DNA of 64,000 nucleotides from Pseudomonas nitroreducens TX1 (GCF_000313755.1 NZ_AMZB01000136.1:1-64000); one strand, 5' to 3'; counted from the stretch's first letter, positions 42,327 through 54,735 are shown. The notes: generated from the letters alone by a model not told the origin. Program-made: numbers and translations.

Positions 42327-42767
42327 ATGACAACGCAACGTGGCTTCACGCTGCTCGAAATGATGATCACAGTGGTGGTGATCTCGATCCTGGCGGCGAT
42401 TGCTTACCCTAGCTACCAGCAATACATCCTGCGCGGTAATCGTGCCGAGGGGCAGGCTGTGCTGAACGACGCAGCCGCCCGTCAGGAACGCTACTACGCT
42501 CAGAACAATGCCTATACCGATGACTTGACCAAGCTCAACATGCGCAACAGTTCCGGCAATGGCACCACGGCAAGCGTGCAGTCGGATACCGGACTTTACA
42601 CCGTGACTCTCAGCACCACCGCAGCCAACAGCGGAGGCTATTTGCTGACCGCAACGCCACGGCGAGCTCCCCAGACGTCAGATAGTCAGTGCACCACATT
42701 GACGTTGAACGCACTGGGAGTAAAAGGCTCCACGGGCACGGCAACGACTGCTGATTGCTGGAAGTAA
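42327..42767 (+). CDS. pilE: Minor type IV pilin PilE
   Basis: 146 residues; leader MTTQRG^FTLLEMMITVVVIS with Glu +5, then SYQQYILRGNRAEGQAVLNDAAARQERYY, the PilE/ComP-type continuation, and a C-terminal disulfide pair (QCTTLTL and DCWK). It sits 13 bases after pilY1, with no pilY2 between them. It ends the operon before a shared terminator with ispH. Confidence 0.94.
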   Translation: MTTQRGFTLLEMMITVVVISILAAIAYPSYQQYILRGNRAEGQAVLNDAAARQERYYAQNNAYTDDLTKLNMRNSSGNGTTASVQSDTGLYTVTLSTTAANSGGYLLTATPRRAPQTSDSQCTTLTLNALGVKGSTGTATTADCWK

Positions 42768-42775
42768 ACGGCAAA

Positions 42776-42811
42776 AACAAAAAGCCCGATCAACTGATCG
42801 GGCTTTTTTTG
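42776..42811. terminator. Bidirectional terminator between pilE and ispH
   Basis: GCCCGATC and GATCGGGC pair over a short loop, with an A run on the left and seven T on the right, fitting both convergent genes. Confidence 0.92.
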
Positions 42812-42830
42812 TCCGCCTTCCAGGCTCGGC

Positions 42831-43775
42831 TCAGACCGCCTTGACCCTGAGTTCCTTGGGCATCGAGAAGGTGATGTTCTCCTCCCGCCCATCCAGCTCC
42901 ACCTCGGGCTCCGCCCCCCAATCACGCAGTTGCTGGATAACGCCACGCACCAGCACTTCCGGAGCTGAAGCGCCGGCGGTGATGCCGATGCGCTGGACGC
43001 CTTCGAACCACTCCTTCTTCAGGTCTTCGGCGCCGTCGATCAGGTAGCCCGGAGTGCCCATGCGCTCGGCCAGCTCGCGCAGGCGGTTGGAGTTGGAGCT
43101 GTTCGGGCTGCCCACCACCAGCACCAGGTCGCACTGGTCGGCGAGCTCCTTCACCGCATCCTGGCGGTTCTGGGTGGCGTAGCAGATGTCGTTCTTGCGC
43201 GGGCCCTGAATGTGCGGGAACTTGGCGCGCAGCGCGTCGATCACCTTGGAGGTGTCGTCCATCGACAGGGTGGTCTGGGTAACGAAGTGCAGCGCCTCGG
43301 GGTTGCGCACCTCCAGCGCGGCGACATCAGCCTCGTCTTCCACCAGGTAGATGGCCCCGCCGTTGGAGTCATCATACTGGCCCATGGTGCCTTCGACTTC
43401 CGGATGGCCTTGGTGACCAATCAGGATGCACTCGTGGCCGTCGCGGCTGTAGCGCACGACTTCCATGTGCACCTTGGTCACCAGCGGGCAGGTCGCATCG
43501 AAGACCTTCAGGCCGCGGTTCTCGGCTTCCTTGCGCACCGCCTGGGAAACGCCGTGGGCGCTGAAGATGACGATGGTGTCGTCCGGCACCTGGTCGAGCT
43601 CCTCGACGAACACGGCGCCGCGGTTGCGCAGGTTCTCCACCACGAACTTGTTGTGCACCACTTCATGGCGCACATAGATCGGCGGGCCGAAGACGTCGAG
43701 GGCGCGATTGACGATCTCGATCGCCCGGTCGACGCCGGCGCAGAAGCCGCGGGGATTGGCGAGTTTGATTTGCAT
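42831..43775 (-). CDS. ispH: 4-hydroxy-3-methylbut-2-enyl diphosphate reductase
   Basis: Last enzyme of the MEP isoprenoid pathway; an iron-sulfur protein that reduces HMBPP to IPP and DMAPP. 314 residues with the three cluster cysteines C12 (NPRGFCAG), C96 (DATCPLV) and C198 (DICYATQ), and the proton-donor Glu126 in [10 protein letters not shown]. Last gene of the ileS-lspA-fkpB-ispH group; the 97-base gap to fkpB holds two GC-rich hairpins without T runs. Product feeds ispB, found elsewhere in this window. Confidence 0.97.
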   Translation of the reverse strand: MQIKLANPRGFCAGVDRAIEIVNRALDVFGPPIYVRHEVVHNKFVVENLRNRGAVFVEELDQVPDDTIVIFSAHGVSQAVRKEAENRGLKVFDATCPLVTKVHMEVVRYSRDGHECILIGHQGHPEVEGTMGQYDDSNGGAIYLVEDEADVAALEVRNPEALHFVTQTTLSMDDTSKVIDALRAKFPHIQGPRKNDICYATQNRQDAVKELADQCDLVLVVGSPNSSNSNRLRELAERMGTPGYLIDGAEDLKKEWFEGVQRIGITAGASAPEVLVRGVIQQLRDWGAEPEVELDGREENITFSMPKELRVKAV

Positions 43776-43872
43776 GGTGGCCTCGGGTGCTACGCAAGCC
43801 GGCCCACGAGGGGCCGGTAGGAATACTTCGCCTCAAGCGCAACGGCCCGCCGGCGGCGGGCCGCGCAACCAG

Positions 43873-44325
43873 TCAGGCTGGTTGTACGTCGATGATATCG
43901 ACGTCGAACGACAGGGTCTTACCGGCCAGCGGATGATTGAAGTCGATGGTGACGTGCTGCTCATCGAACTGCTTCACGACGCCCGGCAACTCGGTCTTGG
44001 CGGCGTCGTTGAAGATCACCAGCAGGCCCTCGGCCAGCTCCATGTCCTGGAACTGGTCGCGCGGCATCACCTGCACGTTGGCCGGGTTCGGCTGGCCGAA
44101 GCCATTCTCCGGCTCGATGGTCAGGGTGCGCTTGTCGCCGGCCTTCAGGCCGAACAGCGCCTGCTCGAAACCCGGTAGCAGGTTGCCGTCGCCGACCTTG
44201 AAGGTGGCCGGCTGCTTCTCGAAGGTGCTGTCGACGACGTTGCCGTCATCGAGTTTCAGGGCGAAATGCAGGGTGACCTTCGAGTCGCCGCCGATGCGCT
44301 GAATGGTGTCAGAGGAATCAACCAT
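43873..44325 (-). CDS. fkpB: FKBP-type peptidyl-prolyl isomerase (SlpA-like)
   Basis: 150-residue SlyD/SlpA-type prolyl isomerase. FKBP strands are split by an insert-in-flap domain, with FALKLDDGNVVDSTFEKQP, GDGNLLPGFEQALFG and a C-terminal FNHPLAGKTLSFDVDI. Cytoplasmic folding helper. Start ATG 44325 has GGAGAG upstream and overlaps lspA by 8 bases; a longer in-frame opening would lie inside lspA. It keeps the conserved lspA-fkpB-ispH order. Confidence 0.94.
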   Translation of the reverse strand: MVDSSDTIQRIGGDSKVTLHFALKLDDGNVVDSTFEKQPATFKVGDGNLLPGFEQALFGLKAGDKRTLTIEPENGFGQPNPANVQVMPRDQFQDMELAEGLLVIFNDAAKTELPGVVKQFDEQHVTIDFNHPLAGKTLSFDVDIIDVQPA

Positions 44326-44827
44326 TGGCGGTCTCTCCGGAATTCTTCGATTTGAACATGTCCAGCGCCAGCATGATGGCGCCGACGGTGATGGCGCTGT
44401 CGGCCAGGTTGAAGGCCGGGAAGCGCCACTGGTCCTGCCAGTGGACCAGGATGAAGTCCACCACGTGGCCCAGGACCATGCGGTCGTACAGGTTGCCCAG
44501 CGCGCCGCCCAGCACCAGCGCCAGGGCGATGGCAAGCCAAGTCTCCCCGCGCTTCAGGCGCTTGAGCCAGACCACCAGCACGACGCTGACCACGATGGCG
44601 ATCAGGGCGAACAGCCAGCGCTGCCAGCCGGAGCTGTCGGCCAGGAAGCTGAATGCGGCGCCGGTGTTGTAGGCCAGCGTCCAGCTGAACAGGTCGGGGA
44701 TGACCACGATCTGCTGGTACATGGTCAGCTCGGACTGGAAGAAGGCCTTGCTGACCTGATCCAGCACGAACACGACCACGGTGATCCACAGCCAGGGCAA
44801 GCGGCCGAAACGATCGGCGTTAGGCAT
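44318..44827 (-). CDS. lspA: Prolipoprotein signal peptidase
   Basis: Inner-membrane aspartyl protease that cuts lipoprotein signal peptides before the lipidated Cys. 169 residues, four membrane helices, catalytic Asp motifs [15 protein letters not shown] and [14 protein letters not shown] 44827 lies 4 bases after the ileS stop; the longer in-frame opening would be inside ileS. Its substrates in this window include CyoA and BamD. Confidence 0.96.
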   Translation of the reverse strand: MPNADRFGRLPWLWITVVVFVLDQVSKAFFQSELTMYQQIVVIPDLFSWTLAYNTGAAFSFLADSSGWQRWLFALIAIVVSVVLVVWLKRLKRGETWLAIALALVLGGALGNLYDRMVLGHVVDFILVHWQDQWRFPAFNLADSAITVGAIMLALDMFKSKNSGETANG

Positions 44828-47654
44828 AGTGACGCACCTCGCCCGCGCCATCGATGTTCTCGACGCAACGGCCACACAGTTCCGGATGCGCGGCATGGCT
44901 GCCGACGTCCGCACGGAAGTGCCAGCAACGGCCGCACTTGGCGTGGGCGGACTTGACCACTTTCAGCTTCAGGCCCGGCAGTTCGCTCTCGACGGCATCG
45001 GCCGGCGCATCGGCCAGCGGCGCGACAGTGGCGGCGGAAGTGATCAGCACGAAGCGCAGCTCATTACCCAGTTTCTCCAGGCGCTTGGCCAGGGAGTCTT
45101 CGGCGTAGAGGGTGATCTCGGCCTGCAGGTTGCCGCCGATGGTCTTGGCGCTGCGCAGGTTTTCCAGTTCCTTGTTCACGGCAGCCTTGGCAGCCATGAC
45201 TTCGTCCCAGTAGGCGCGGTCCAGTTCGGCATCGGCCGGCAGCTCGGAGAGGCCGTCGTACCAGGTGGTCAGCATCACCGATTCGGCGCGCTCGCCCGGC
45301 ATGAAGCTCCAGATCTCCTCGGCGGTGAAGGCCATGATCGGGGCGATCCAGCGCACCAGGGCCTCGGCGATGTGGAACAGTGCGGTCTGGCAGGAACGGC
45401 GGGCGACGCTGTTCGCCTGGGTGGTGTATTGGCGGTCCTTGATGATGTCCAGGTAGAAGCCGCCCAGCTCCTGCACGCAGAAGTTGTGCACCTTGGAATA
45501 GACGTTCCAGAAGCGGTAGTCGCGGTAGGCCTCTTCCAGCTCGCGCTGCAGCTGCAGGGCGCGGTCGATGGCCCAGCGGTCCAGGGCCAGCAGCTGGTCG
45601 TTGGGCAGCAGGTCCTTGGCCGGGTCGAAGCCGGACAGGTTGGACAGCAGGAAGCGCGTGGTATTGCGGATACGGCGGTAGGCGTCGGCGCTGCGCTGGA
45701 GGATCTGCTGGGAAACGGCGATCTCACCGGAGTAGTCGGTGGACGCGACCCACAGGCGCAGGATGTCAGCGCCCATGCTGTCGATCACGGTCTGCGGCAC
45801 CACGGTGTTGCCCAGCGACTTGGACATCTTGCGGCCGGACTCGTCCACGGTGAAGCCGTGGGTCAGCAACTGGCGGTACGGCGCGTGGCCGTCGATGGCG
45901 CAGCCGGTCAGCAGCGAGGAATGGAACCAGCCGCGGTGCTGGTCGGAGCCTTCCAGGTAGAGGTCGGCGGCCGGGCCGCTGGCATGGCCCAGCTCGGCGT
46001 GGGAGCCGCGCAGCACGTGCCAGTGGGTGGTGCCGGAGTCGAACCAGACATCCAGGGTGTCGTTGATCTTGTCGTACTGCGCGGCCTCGTCGCCCAGCAG
46101 CTCGGCGGCGTCGAGCTTGAACCAGGCCTCGATGCCTTCTTTCTCGACGCGCAGGGCGACGGCTTCCATCAGCTCGACGGTGCGCGGGTGCAGCTCGCCG
46201 GTGGCCTTGTGCAGGAAGAACGGGATCGGTACGCCCCAGTTGCGCTGACGCGAGATGCACCAGTCCGGACGGCCGGCGATCATGCCGTGCAGGCGCGCCT
46301 GGCCCCAAGAGGGCACGAATTCGGTTTCGGTGATGGCTTCCAGCGCGCGCTCGCGCAGGGTGGCACCGGTCTGCGGCTGCTTGTCCATGCCGACGAACCA
46401 CTGTGCGGTGGCACGGTAGATCAGCGGAGTCTTGTGACGCCAGCAGTGCATGTAGCTGTGGCTGATGCTGGCGTGCTTGAGCAGCGCGCCGACTTCATCG
46501 AGCTTGGCGACGATATTCGGGTTGGCCTTCCAGATGAACTGGCCGCCGAAGAACGGCAGGTCGGCGACGTACACGCCGTTGCTCTGCACGGGACTCAGGA
46601 TGTCGTCGTTGACCATGCCGTACTGCTTGCAGGTACGGAAGTCATCCTCACCGTAGGCCGGGGCGGAGTGAACCACGCCGGTACCGGCGCCCAGCTCGAC
46701 GTACTCGGCCAGGTAGACCGGCGAGAAACGCTCGTAGAACGGGTGGCGGAAGCGAATCAGGTCCAGCGCTTCGCCCTGTGCAGTGGCGATGACCCGGCCT
46801 TCCAGGCCGTAGCGTTGCAGGCAGGACTCGACCAGTTCCTCGGCCAGCACCAGCAGGCGCTCGCCGGTATCGACCAGCGCGTAGGTGAATTCGGGGTGGA
46901 CGTTCAGCGCCTGGTTGGCCGGAATGGTCCAGGGGGTGGTGGTCCAGATGACGATGGCGGCCGGCTTGGGCAGGCCGGCCAGGCCGAAAGCGGCGGCCAA
47001 CTTGTCCGCATCCTCAACCGGGAAGGCGACATCGATGGCGTCGGATTTCTTGTCGGCGTACTCGACCTCCGCCTCGGCCAGGGCCGAGCCGCAGTCGAAG
47101 CACCAGTTCACCGGTTTCAGGCCCTTGAATACGAAGCCCTGCTTGACCATCTCGGCGAGCGCGCGGATTTCCCCGGCCTCGTTGGAGAAGTTCATGGTCT
47201 TGTAGGGATTGTCCCAGTCACCCAGCACGCCCAGGCGGATGAAATCGGCCTTCTGTCCTTCGATCTGCTCGGCAGCGTATTCGCGGCACAGTTCGCGGGT
47301 CTTGTCCGCCGGCAGGTTCTTGCCGTGGGTGGTCTCGACCTTGTGCTCGATCGGCAGGCCATGGCAGTCCCAGCCCGGCACGTAGGGGGCGTCGTAGCCG
47401 GCCAGGGTCTTGGAGCGGACGATGATGTCCTTGAGGATCTTGTTGACCGCGTGACCGATGTGGATGCTGCCGTTGGCGTAGGGCGGGCCATCGTGCAGGA
47501 TGAATTTCGGGCGACCTTCGCCAATCTTCCGCAGCTTCTGGTACAGGCCAATGTCGTTCCAGAGCTTGAGAGTTTGCGGCTCGCGCTGCGGCAGGCCGGC
47601 TTTCATCGGGAAGTCGGTTTCGGGAAGGTTCAGAGTGGCTTTGTAATCGGTCAT
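44820..47654 (-). CDS. ileS: Isoleucyl-tRNA synthetase
   Basis: Class I synthetase charging tRNA-Ile. 944 residues with the HIGH motif in [11 protein letters not shown], the editing (CP1) domain in the middle, [10 protein letters not shown], the anticodon-binding domain, and a C-terminal zinc finger ([12 protein letters not shown] and [10 protein letters not shown]), the layout of the bacterial type sensitive to mupirocin. Preceded by ribF (21 bases) and coupled to lspA. Confidence 0.98.
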   Translation of the reverse strand: MTDYKATLNLPETDFPMKAGLPQREPQTLKLWNDIGLYQKLRKIGEGRPKFILHDGPPYANGSIHIGHAVNKILKDIIVRSKTLAGYDAPYVPGWDCHGLPIEHKVETTHGKNLPADKTRELCREYAAEQIEGQKADFIRLGVLGDWDNPYKTMNFSNEAGEIRALAEMVKQGFVFKGLKPVNWCFDCGSALAEAEVEYADKKSDAIDVAFPVEDADKLAAAFGLAGLPKPAAIVIWTTTPWTIPANQALNVHPEFTYALVDTGERLLVLAEELVESCLQRYGLEGRVIATAQGEALDLIRFRHPFYERFSPVYLAEYVELGAGTGVVHSAPAYGEDDFRTCKQYGMVNDDILSPVQSNGVYVADLPFFGGQFIWKANPNIVAKLDEVGALLKHASISHSYMHCWRHKTPLIYRATAQWFVGMDKQPQTGATLRERALEAITETEFVPSWGQARLHGMIAGRPDWCISRQRNWGVPIPFFLHKATGELHPRTVELMEAVALRVEKEGIEAWFKLDAAELLGDEAAQYDKINDTLDVWFDSGTTHWHVLRGSHAELGHASGPAADLYLEGSDQHRGWFHSSLLTGCAIDGHAPYRQLLTHGFTVDESGRKMSKSLGNTVVPQTVIDSMGADILRLWVASTDYSGEIAVSQQILQRSADAYRRIRNTTRFLLSNLSGFDPAKDLLPNDQLLALDRWAIDRALQLQRELEEAYRDYRFWNVYSKVHNFCVQELGGFYLDIIKDRQYTTQANSVARRSCQTALFHIAEALVRWIAPIMAFTAEEIWSFMPGERAESVMLTTWYDGLSELPADAELDRAYWDEVMAAKAAVNKELENLRSAKTIGGNLQAEITLYAEDSLAKRLEKLGNELRFVLITSAATVAPLADAPADAVESELPGLKLKVVKSAHAKCGRCWHFRADVGSHAAHPELCGRCVENIDGAGEVRHYA

Positions 47655-47675
47655 CTCAGGGCCTGTTCAGGATCT

Positions 47676-48614
47676 TCAATCAAGCGGTTGGCCCAGCCAG
47701 TAGGCCCGGGCGGCGGCGATGTCGGCGAGGATGGCCGCCTTGAGTGCCTCGAGCGAGGCAAAACGCTGCTCATCACGCAGCTTCTGGTGGAACGTGATAG
47801 CCAGGTGCTGGCCGTACAGATCGCCGGCGAAATCCAGCAGATGCACTTCCAGGTGGGGCCGGCCATCGCCATTCACAGACGGCCGGGTGCCAATGTTGGC
47901 AACCCCGTTGCAGCGCTGGCCAGCCACCATCGTACTGACCAGGTAAACGCCGTTGAGCGGCGCCTTGCGGCGCTTGAGCTGGATGTTCGCGGTGGGCGAA
48001 CCCAGCGTACGGCCCAGCTTCTGCCCATGCAGCACGCGGCCGCTCAGGCTGTAGGGGCGACCCAGCAGGCGCTCGACCATGTGCAGGTCGCCGTCGGCCA
48101 GGTCCTTGCGGATACGCGAGCTGCTCACCCGCATGCCGTCGACTTCCACGGTGGTCGCGGCCTCGACGGTGAAGCCCTGCTCCGCGCTGGCGTTGACCAG
48201 GAAGGCGAAGTCGCCGGAGCGGTCGCAGCCAAAACGGAAATCGTCACCCACTTCCAGGTGGCGAACCCGCAGGCCCTCCACCAGCACCTGGCGGACGAAC
48301 TCGGCGGCCGACAGCTCGCGCAGGCGGCGGTTGAACGCCAGGCAGAGAACGAAGTCGACGCCGTACTGGCGCAGCAGTTCGAGCTTCTCGCGCAGGCGCG
48401 TCAGGCGCACCGGGGCGGCATCGGGAGCGAAATATTCGCGCGGCTGCGGCTCGAAGATCACCACGCAGCTGGGCACGCCCAGCTCCAGCGACCGCTCGCG
48501 CAGACGCCCCAGGATCGCCTGGTGGCCGAGATGGACGCCGTCGAAGTTACCGATGGTGGCGACACAGCCCCCGGACAGGGGCCGCAGGTTGTGAAGGCCT
48601 CGAAGCAGCTGCAT
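47676..48614 (-). CDS. ribF: Bifunctional riboflavin kinase / FAD synthetase
   Basis: Converts riboflavin to FMN and then FAD. 312 residues: N-terminal adenylyltransferase with GNFDGVHLGHQAIL and SSSRIRKDL, C-terminal kinase with GRTLGSPTANI and a YLVSTMVAGQRCNGVANIG segment. ATG 48614 begins MQLLRGLHNL as in relatives; longer openings run toward murJ. First gene of the ribF-ileS-lspA-fkpB-ispH group, 106 bases after murJ. Confidence 0.95.
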   Translation of the reverse strand: MQLLRGLHNLRPLSGGCVATIGNFDGVHLGHQAILGRLRERSLELGVPSCVVIFEPQPREYFAPDAAPVRLTRLREKLELLRQYGVDFVLCLAFNRRLRELSAAEFVRQVLVEGLRVRHLEVGDDFRFGCDRSGDFAFLVNASAEQGFTVEAATTVEVDGMRVSSSRIRKDLADGDLHMVERLLGRPYSLSGRVLHGQKLGRTLGSPTANIQLKRRKAPLNGVYLVSTMVAGQRCNGVANIGTRPSVNGDGRPHLEVHLLDFAGDLYGQHLAITFHQKLRDEQRFASLEALKAAILADIAAARAYWLGQPLD

Positions 48615-48720
48615 AGCGCGCGTATTGCTCAGAAAGTGGTCGATTATACCTGCACCCGCCGCGGCGCGACAGGCAAAATGCCGTCGCCGCAAACGGATGC
48701 AATGCTTTACCCGATGAAGG

Positions 48721-50259
48721 CTACAGCACCGCGCGACGGGAAAAGTCCCGCAGGCGGAAGCCAAGGAGCGCCAGCATACCGAAATAGGCGGCGACACCCG
48801 CCGCCACCAGGGCACCCAGGCGTACCAGGCGGATCGGCATGCCGCCCTGATCCCAGGCCGGCATGAAGTGCATCATGCCGACCAGCACCGCGCACATCAC
48901 CAGTACAGAGACGACTAATTTGGCGATGAACCCGCCCCAGCCAGGCTGCGGCTCGAACAACTGGTGCTTGCGCAGTTGCCAATACAGCAGCCCGGCATTC
49001 AGGCACGCCGCCAGGCTGATCGCCAGCGCCAGCCCCGCGTGCTTGAGCGGGCCGATGAACACCAGGTTCATCAACTGGGTGGATACCAGCGTAAAGAGCG
49101 CGATCTTCACCGGTGTCTTGATGTTCTGCCGCGCGTAGAAGCCCGGCGCCAGCACCTTCACCAGGATGATGCCGAGCAGGCCGACCGCATAGGCGACCAG
49201 CGCATGCTGGGTCATCAGGGCGTCGTGGCCGTCGAACTTGCCGTACTGGAACAGCGCGACGGTCAGCGGCTCGGCGATCACCGCCAGGGCCAGGGAGCAC
49301 GGCAGCACCAGCAGGAAGCACAGGCGCAGCCCCCAGTCCATCAGCCGCGAATACTCATGGCGGTCATCGCTGGCGTAGGTCTTGGCCAGGGATGGCAGCA
49401 GGATGGTGCCCAGCGCAACGCCCAGCACGCCGGACGGCAGCTCCATCAGGCGGTCCGCGTAATACATCCAGGACACGGAGCCTGCGACCAGGAAGGAGGC
49501 GAAGATGGTGTTGATGATCAGCGAAATCTGGCTGACCGAGACGCCGAGGATCGCCGGCCCCATCTGTTTGAGCACACGCCAGACGCCAGAATCTCGCAGG
49601 TTGATGCGCGGCAGCACCAGCATGCCGATCTTCTTCAGGTGCGGCAGCTGGTAGAGCAGTTGCGCCAGGCCCCCGGCCAGCACCGCCCAGCCCAACGCCA
49701 TGATCGGCGGGTCGAAGTACGGCGTCAGGAACAGCGCGAAGACGATCATGCTGACATTCAGCAGGGTCGGCACGAAGGCCGGCACCGAGAAGCGATTCCA
49801 GGTATTGAGGATCGCCCCGACCAGGGAGGCCAGCGAGATCAGCAGAATATAAGGAAAGGTCACCCGCAGCAGCGAACTGGTGAGCTCGAACTTCTCCGGT
49901 GAATCGACGAAGCCGGGAGCCGTCACCCAGATCACCCAGGGAGCTGCAAGCATCCCCAGCACGGTGACCAGCGCCAGGATCAACGTCAGCAGGCCGGACA
50001 CATAGGCGATGAAGGTACGGGTCGCCTCCTCGCCCTGCTGGGTCTTGTACTCGGCCAGGATCGGCACGAAAGCCTGGGAGAACGCCCCCTCGGCGAAGAT
50101 GCGACGCAGCAGGTTGGGCAGCTTGAAGGCGACGAAGAAGGCGTCGGTGGCCATGCCGGCGCCGAACATGCGCGCGACTATCGTGTCGCGCACGAAGCCG
50201 AGCACCCGCGAGATCATGGTCATCGAGCTGACCGCGGCCAGCGACTTGAGTAAGTTCAT
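48721..50259 (-). CDS. murJ: Lipid II flippase MurJ (MviN)
   Basis: Moves lipid II across the inner membrane during peptidoglycan synthesis. 512 residues with about 14 membrane helices of the MOP superfamily, conserved [16 protein letters not shown] at the start and [14 protein letters not shown]. Full length. Divergent from rpsT with 254 bases between them. Confidence 0.96.
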   Translation of the reverse strand: MNLLKSLAAVSSMTMISRVLGFVRDTIVARMFGAGMATDAFFVAFKLPNLLRRIFAEGAFSQAFVPILAEYKTQQGEEATRTFIAYVSGLLTLILALVTVLGMLAAPWVIWVTAPGFVDSPEKFELTSSLLRVTFPYILLISLASLVGAILNTWNRFSVPAFVPTLLNVSMIVFALFLTPYFDPPIMALGWAVLAGGLAQLLYQLPHLKKIGMLVLPRINLRDSGVWRVLKQMGPAILGVSVSQISLIINTIFASFLVAGSVSWMYYADRLMELPSGVLGVALGTILLPSLAKTYASDDRHEYSRLMDWGLRLCFLLVLPCSLALAVIAEPLTVALFQYGKFDGHDALMTQHALVAYAVGLLGIILVKVLAPGFYARQNIKTPVKIALFTLVSTQLMNLVFIGPLKHAGLALAISLAACLNAGLLYWQLRKHQLFEPQPGWGGFIAKLVVSVLVMCAVLVGMMHFMPAWDQGGMPIRLVRLGALVAAGVAAYFGMLALLGFRLRDFSRRAVL

Positions 50260-50431
50260 AGCGTCCAGAACTGGTAGAATGGCTGCCCCTGCAGGGTGCA
50301 GCCCTGGCCTTGGAGCAATTGCTCGAACGCCAGGCGAAGCGCAGCAGTGTAGGGCCGCGGGGCGAATAAATCACCCCACCCGCCGGACAGTGTGCGCCCG
50401 TCGCACCACTCGTCGGAGGCCGCGCATACCC

Positions 50432-50460
50432 TTGACAAGGCCTTGATGCAACGGCATTAT
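50432..50460 (+). promoter_or_regulatory. Sigma-70 promoter of rpsT
   Basis: TTGACA and CATTAT are separated by 17 bases, about 54 bases upstream of the rpsT start, with a GC-rich TCGCGGCC discriminator. Confidence 0.75.
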
Positions 50461-50513
50461 TCGCGGCCTTAATTTATTCGCAACATCCCAAGTTTTCTTC
50501 GAGGAGCTCGACG

Positions 50514-50783
50514 GTGGCCAACACACCTTCCGCCAAAAAACGCGCCAAACAGGCTGAGAAGCGTCGCAGCCACAACGCCAGCCTGCGTTCCATGGTTCGT
50601 ACCTACATCAAGAACGTAGTCAAAGCAGTCGACGCCAAGGACCTGCCGAAGGCCCAGGCCGCTCTGGTTGCCGCTGTACCGGTCATCGACCGCATGGCTG
50701 ACAAAGGCATCATCCACAAGAACAAGGCCGCTCGTCACAAGAGCCGCCTGAACGCCCACGTGAAGGCCCTGGCCACCGCGTAA
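50514..50783 (+). CDS. rpsT: 30S ribosomal protein S20
   Basis: 89-residue basic protein of the small subunit ([39 protein letters not shown]). The start codon is GTG with a strong GAGGAG 9 bases before it. E. coli rpsT also uses a non-ATG start and S20 represses its own translation, so the weak start may matter for control. Monocistronic between its own promoter and terminator. Confidence 0.98.
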   Translation: MANTPSAKKRAKQAEKRRSHNASLRSMVRTYIKNVVKAVDAKDLPKAQAALVAAVPVIDRMADKGIIHKNKAARHKSRLNAHVKALATA

Positions 50784-50800
50784 GCGTTCCGTTCTCGAAA

Positions 50801-50826
50801 AACCGGCCTCAGGGCCGGTTTTTTAT
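50801..50826 (+). terminator. Intrinsic terminator of rpsT
   Basis: AACCGGCC/GGCCGGTT stem with a TCAG-type loop followed by TTTTT. Confidence 0.92.
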
Positions 50827-50894
50827 TGCCTGCGATTTCTTCAGCAAGCCGTTCTCCACAGACTCGCCTTCTTTGTCGACGAAAAGCCCGCAGG

Positions 50895-50920
50895 CAAAAA
50901 GAAAGGGCGGTCACCCGCCC
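50895..50920 (-). terminator. Terminator of the CreA-like gene
   Basis: GGGCGG/CCGCCC stem with a 4-base loop. On the minus strand it is followed by TTTCTTTTT. Confidence 0.75.
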
Positions 50921-50934
50921 CTCTCTTTCTTATC

Positions 50935-51390
50935 TTACTTCTCAGGCCACGGCATGATCGGAATCGCCGTTACCGCATTCTGCGGACTGCCCTCGATCAC
51001 CCGGTCGCTGTAGACTAGATAGACCAGCGCATTGCGCTTCCTGTCGAAGAAGCGCACCACCTGCATGGTCTTGAATACCAGCGACGTGCGCTGCTGGAAA
51101 ACCACCTCGCCATCCTTCAGCTCACCCGCAAAGCGGATCGGCCCGACCTGGCGACAGGAGATCGACGCCTCGGCGCGGTCCTCCGCCAGCCCCAACCCAC
51201 CTTTCACACCGCCAGTCTTGGCGCGCGACAGGTAACAACTGACACCTTGCACCTTCGGATCATCGAAAGCCTCGACGACGATCTTGTCGTTCGGCCCGAC
51301 CCACTTGAAGACAGTGGACACCTCGCCAACCACGTCGGCCTGAGCCAGCACCGGCAGCAGCATCAGCGCCGCCATCAATCCCTTGCGCAT
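50935..51390 (-). CDS. CreA-like periplasmic protein
   Basis: 151 residues; short signal peptide ending AQA (about residue 18). The mature part shows the CreA family pattern: [37 protein letters not shown] and a second Cys in ASISCRQ, likely a disulfide. The E. coli creA function is unknown despite lying near creBCD; no such regulators are here. Start has GAGGAG. It follows proB by 11 bases and is read with it. Confidence 0.88.
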   Translation of the reverse strand: MRKGLMAALMLLPVLAQADVVGEVSTVFKWVGPNDKIVVEAFDDPKVQGVSCYLSRAKTGGVKGGLGLAEDRAEASISCRQVGPIRFAGELKDGEVVFQQRTSLVFKTMQVVRFFDRKRNALVYLVYSDRVIEGSPQNAVTAIPIMPWPEK

Positions 51391-51401
51391 GGACAATCTC
51401 C

Positions 51402-52520
51402 TCAGACGAGCACCAGGTTGTCGCGGTGCACCAACTCCGGACCGTCGACATAGCCCAGCAGACCCTCGATGGCGTCGGTCGGCTGTCCGATGATCTTCTG
51501 CGCCTCGAGCGCACTGTAGTTCGCCAGACCACGGGCGATCTCCCGCCCCTGCTGATCCACGCAAACCACCATTTCGCCACGACGGAAACTGCCTTGCACG
51601 GCTTTCACGCCGACCGGCAGCAGACTCTTGTGATCCTGGGCGACCGCCTTCACCGCACCATCGTCCAGCACCAGGGTGCCACGCATCTGCAGGTGCCCCG
51701 CCAGCCATTGCTTGCGGGCCGCCTTGCGGCTCTGCTCAGGGGTCAGCAGCGTACCGAGACGCTCGCCGACACGCAGGCGGTCCAGCACGCGCTCGATACG
51801 ACCACCAACGATGACGGTGTGCGCACCGGAGCGCGCGGCCAAGCGTGCCGCGCGCAGCTTGGTCTGCATGCCGCCACGCCCCAGCGCACCACCGGTACCG
51901 CCTGCCACGGCATCCAGCGCCGCATCATCGGCACGGGCCTCGAAGATCAGCTGGGCGTCAGGGTTGTTGCGCGGGTCGGCATCGAACATACCGTCGCGAT
52001 CGGTGAGGATCACCAGCAGGTCAGCCTCCACCAGGTTGGCCACCAGCGCCGCCAGGGTATCGTTGTCGCCAAAGCGGATCTCGTCGGTGACCACCGTGTC
52101 ATTCTCGTTGATGACCGGGATTACGCCGAGATCGACCAGCGTGCGCAGGGTGTTGCGCCCGTTCAGGTAGCGCTTGCGATCGGACAGGTCGTCATGGGTC
52201 AGCAGCACCTGCGCGGTCTGCAGGCCGTGTACCCCGAAGCTGGACTCCCAGGCCTGCACCAGACCCATCTGCCCCACCGCGGCAGCCGCCTGCAACTCGT
52301 GCATGTCACTAGGCCGGGCAACCCAGCCCAGGCGACTCATGCCCGCCGCCACAGCACCGGAAGACACCAGCACCAGCTCGACACCCGCGCAATGCAGCGC
52401 GACCATCTGCTCGACCCAAACCGCCATGGCGTCGCGATCCAGACCGCGGCCGTCGGCGGTCAGCAACGCACTGCCAATCTTGACTACCCAGCGCTTGGCG
52501 CCAGTGACCTTCTCACGCAT
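51402..52520 (-). CDS. proB: Glutamate 5-kinase
   Basis: First step of proline synthesis: phosphorylates glutamate. 372 residues: amino-acid kinase domain ([62 protein letters not shown]) and a C-terminal PUA domain (about 275-365). Start ATG 52520 agrees with relatives. Follows obgE by 61 bases, an arrangement kept in Pseudomonas. Confidence 0.97.
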   Translation of the reverse strand: MREKVTGAKRWVVKIGSALLTADGRGLDRDAMAVWVEQMVALHCAGVELVLVSSGAVAAGMSRLGWVARPSDMHELQAAAAVGQMGLVQAWESSFGVHGLQTAQVLLTHDDLSDRKRYLNGRNTLRTLVDLGVIPVINENDTVVTDEIRFGDNDTLAALVANLVEADLLVILTDRDGMFDADPRNNPDAQLIFEARADDAALDAVAGGTGGALGRGGMQTKLRAARLAARSGAHTVIVGGRIERVLDRLRVGERLGTLLTPEQSRKAARKQWLAGHLQMRGTLVLDDGAVKAVAQDHKSLLPVGVKAVQGSFRRGEMVVCVDQQGREIARGLANYSALEAQKIIGQPTDAIEGLLGYVDGPELVHRDNLVLV

Positions 52521-52581
52521 ACCCTCAACCTTAGAAGTCAGGCTTCACACGTTTCATCCGGACCGGCGGGCGCCGCCCCGA

Positions 52582-53948
<1,367 letters not shown>

Positions 53949-53961
53949 AGTGAGAGCTCGC

Positions 53962-54219
53962 TTAGGCAGCGACGACGCTTACATAGCGACGGCCAAAGGC
54001 GCCTTTCACTTCGAACTTGATCACGCCGTCGACTTTAGCGAACAGAGTGTGATCCTTGCCCATGCCAACGCCGTAGCCAGCGTGGAACTGGGTACCGCGC
54101 TGACGCACGATGATGTTGCCTGCTTTCACAGCCTGGCTACCGAACAGCTTCACGCCAAGGCGTTTGCTTTCTGAGTCGCGGCCGTTGCGGGTACTACCGC
54201 CAGCTTTTTTGTGTGCCAT
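53962..54219 (-). CDS. rpmA: 50S ribosomal protein L27
   Basis: 85-residue L27 with the standard head [20 protein letters not shown] and the [13 protein letters not shown] core. Its N-terminus reaches the peptidyl-transferase centre. No N-terminal cleavage extension like that of Firmicutes. Second gene of the rplU-rpmA operon, 23 bases after rplU. Confidence 0.98.
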   Translation of the reverse strand: MAHKKAGGSTRNGRDSESKRLGVKLFGSQAVKAGNIIVRQRGTQFHAGYGVGMGKDHTLFAKVDGVIKFEVKGAFGRRYVSVVAA

Positions 54220-54242
54220 GAGTCAATTCTCCTGAAGAGGAA

Positions 54243-54554
54243 TTAGGCCTGGATGCCGGTGATCTTGATTTCAGTGAACCACTGGCGGTGGCCCTGACGC
54301 TTCATGTGGTGCTTGCGGCGGCGGAACTTGATGATGCGCACTTTGTCGTGACGACCGTGGGAAACCACTTCTGCAGTCACTTTCGCGCCTTCTACCACCG
54401 GCAGGCCGATCTTGACGTCATCGCCATTGGCGACCAGCAGAACGCGATCCAGGTTGATCGCTTCGCCGGTGGCGACGTCGAGTTTCTCGACCTTGAGGAA
54501 TTCGCCTTCGGTGACTTTGTATTGCTTGCCACCAGTAACAATTACTGCGTACAT
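54243..54554 (-). CDS. rplU: 50S ribosomal protein L21
   Basis: 103 residues, [14 protein letters not shown] at the start and [16 protein letters not shown] near the end, both diagnostic of L21, which binds 23S rRNA domain I. The in-frame opening upstream of ATG 54554 is not family-like. It is preceded by a strong promoter 134 bases upstream. Confidence 0.98.
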   Translation of the reverse strand: MYAVIVTGGKQYKVTEGEFLKVEKLDVATGEAINLDRVLLVANGDDVKIGLPVVEGAKVTAEVVSHGRHDKVRIIKFRRRKHHMKRQGHRQWFTEIKITGIQA

Positions 54555-54688
54555 CTGGATGTCTCCGTTAGACCTGCTCACCCGACGCTTTATAGAAAGA
54601 GGAATCGGTCGGCATGGCTGCATGGGGCCGGAAAGGACGCCCGTGCAATTGCGTAAGGCAGGATATGCCAGGGAAGTTCGGGGCCGCG

Positions 54689-54717
54689 ATTGTACGCAAA
54701 GCCCCCGCGCGGATCAA
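54689..54717 (-). promoter_or_regulatory. Sigma-70 promoter of rplU-rpmA
   Basis: On the minus strand TTGATC and TACAAT are separated by 17 bases, followed by a GC-rich CGCGGCC discriminator. It would give a leader of about 130 bases. Confidence 0.75.
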
Positions 54718-54735
54718 GCCCCATGGGGCCTCGCC

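Noticed and set aside
43776-43872. Terminator between fkpB and ispH
   Set aside because: Two GC-rich hairpins are present, but neither is followed by a T run on the minus strand, so read-through into ispH is expected.
44781-48866. 1361-codon plus-strand frame antisense to lspA, ileS and ribF
   Set aside because: It spans several well-identified genes on the minus strand, has no ribosome site or family resemblance, and is explained by GC-rich third codon positions.
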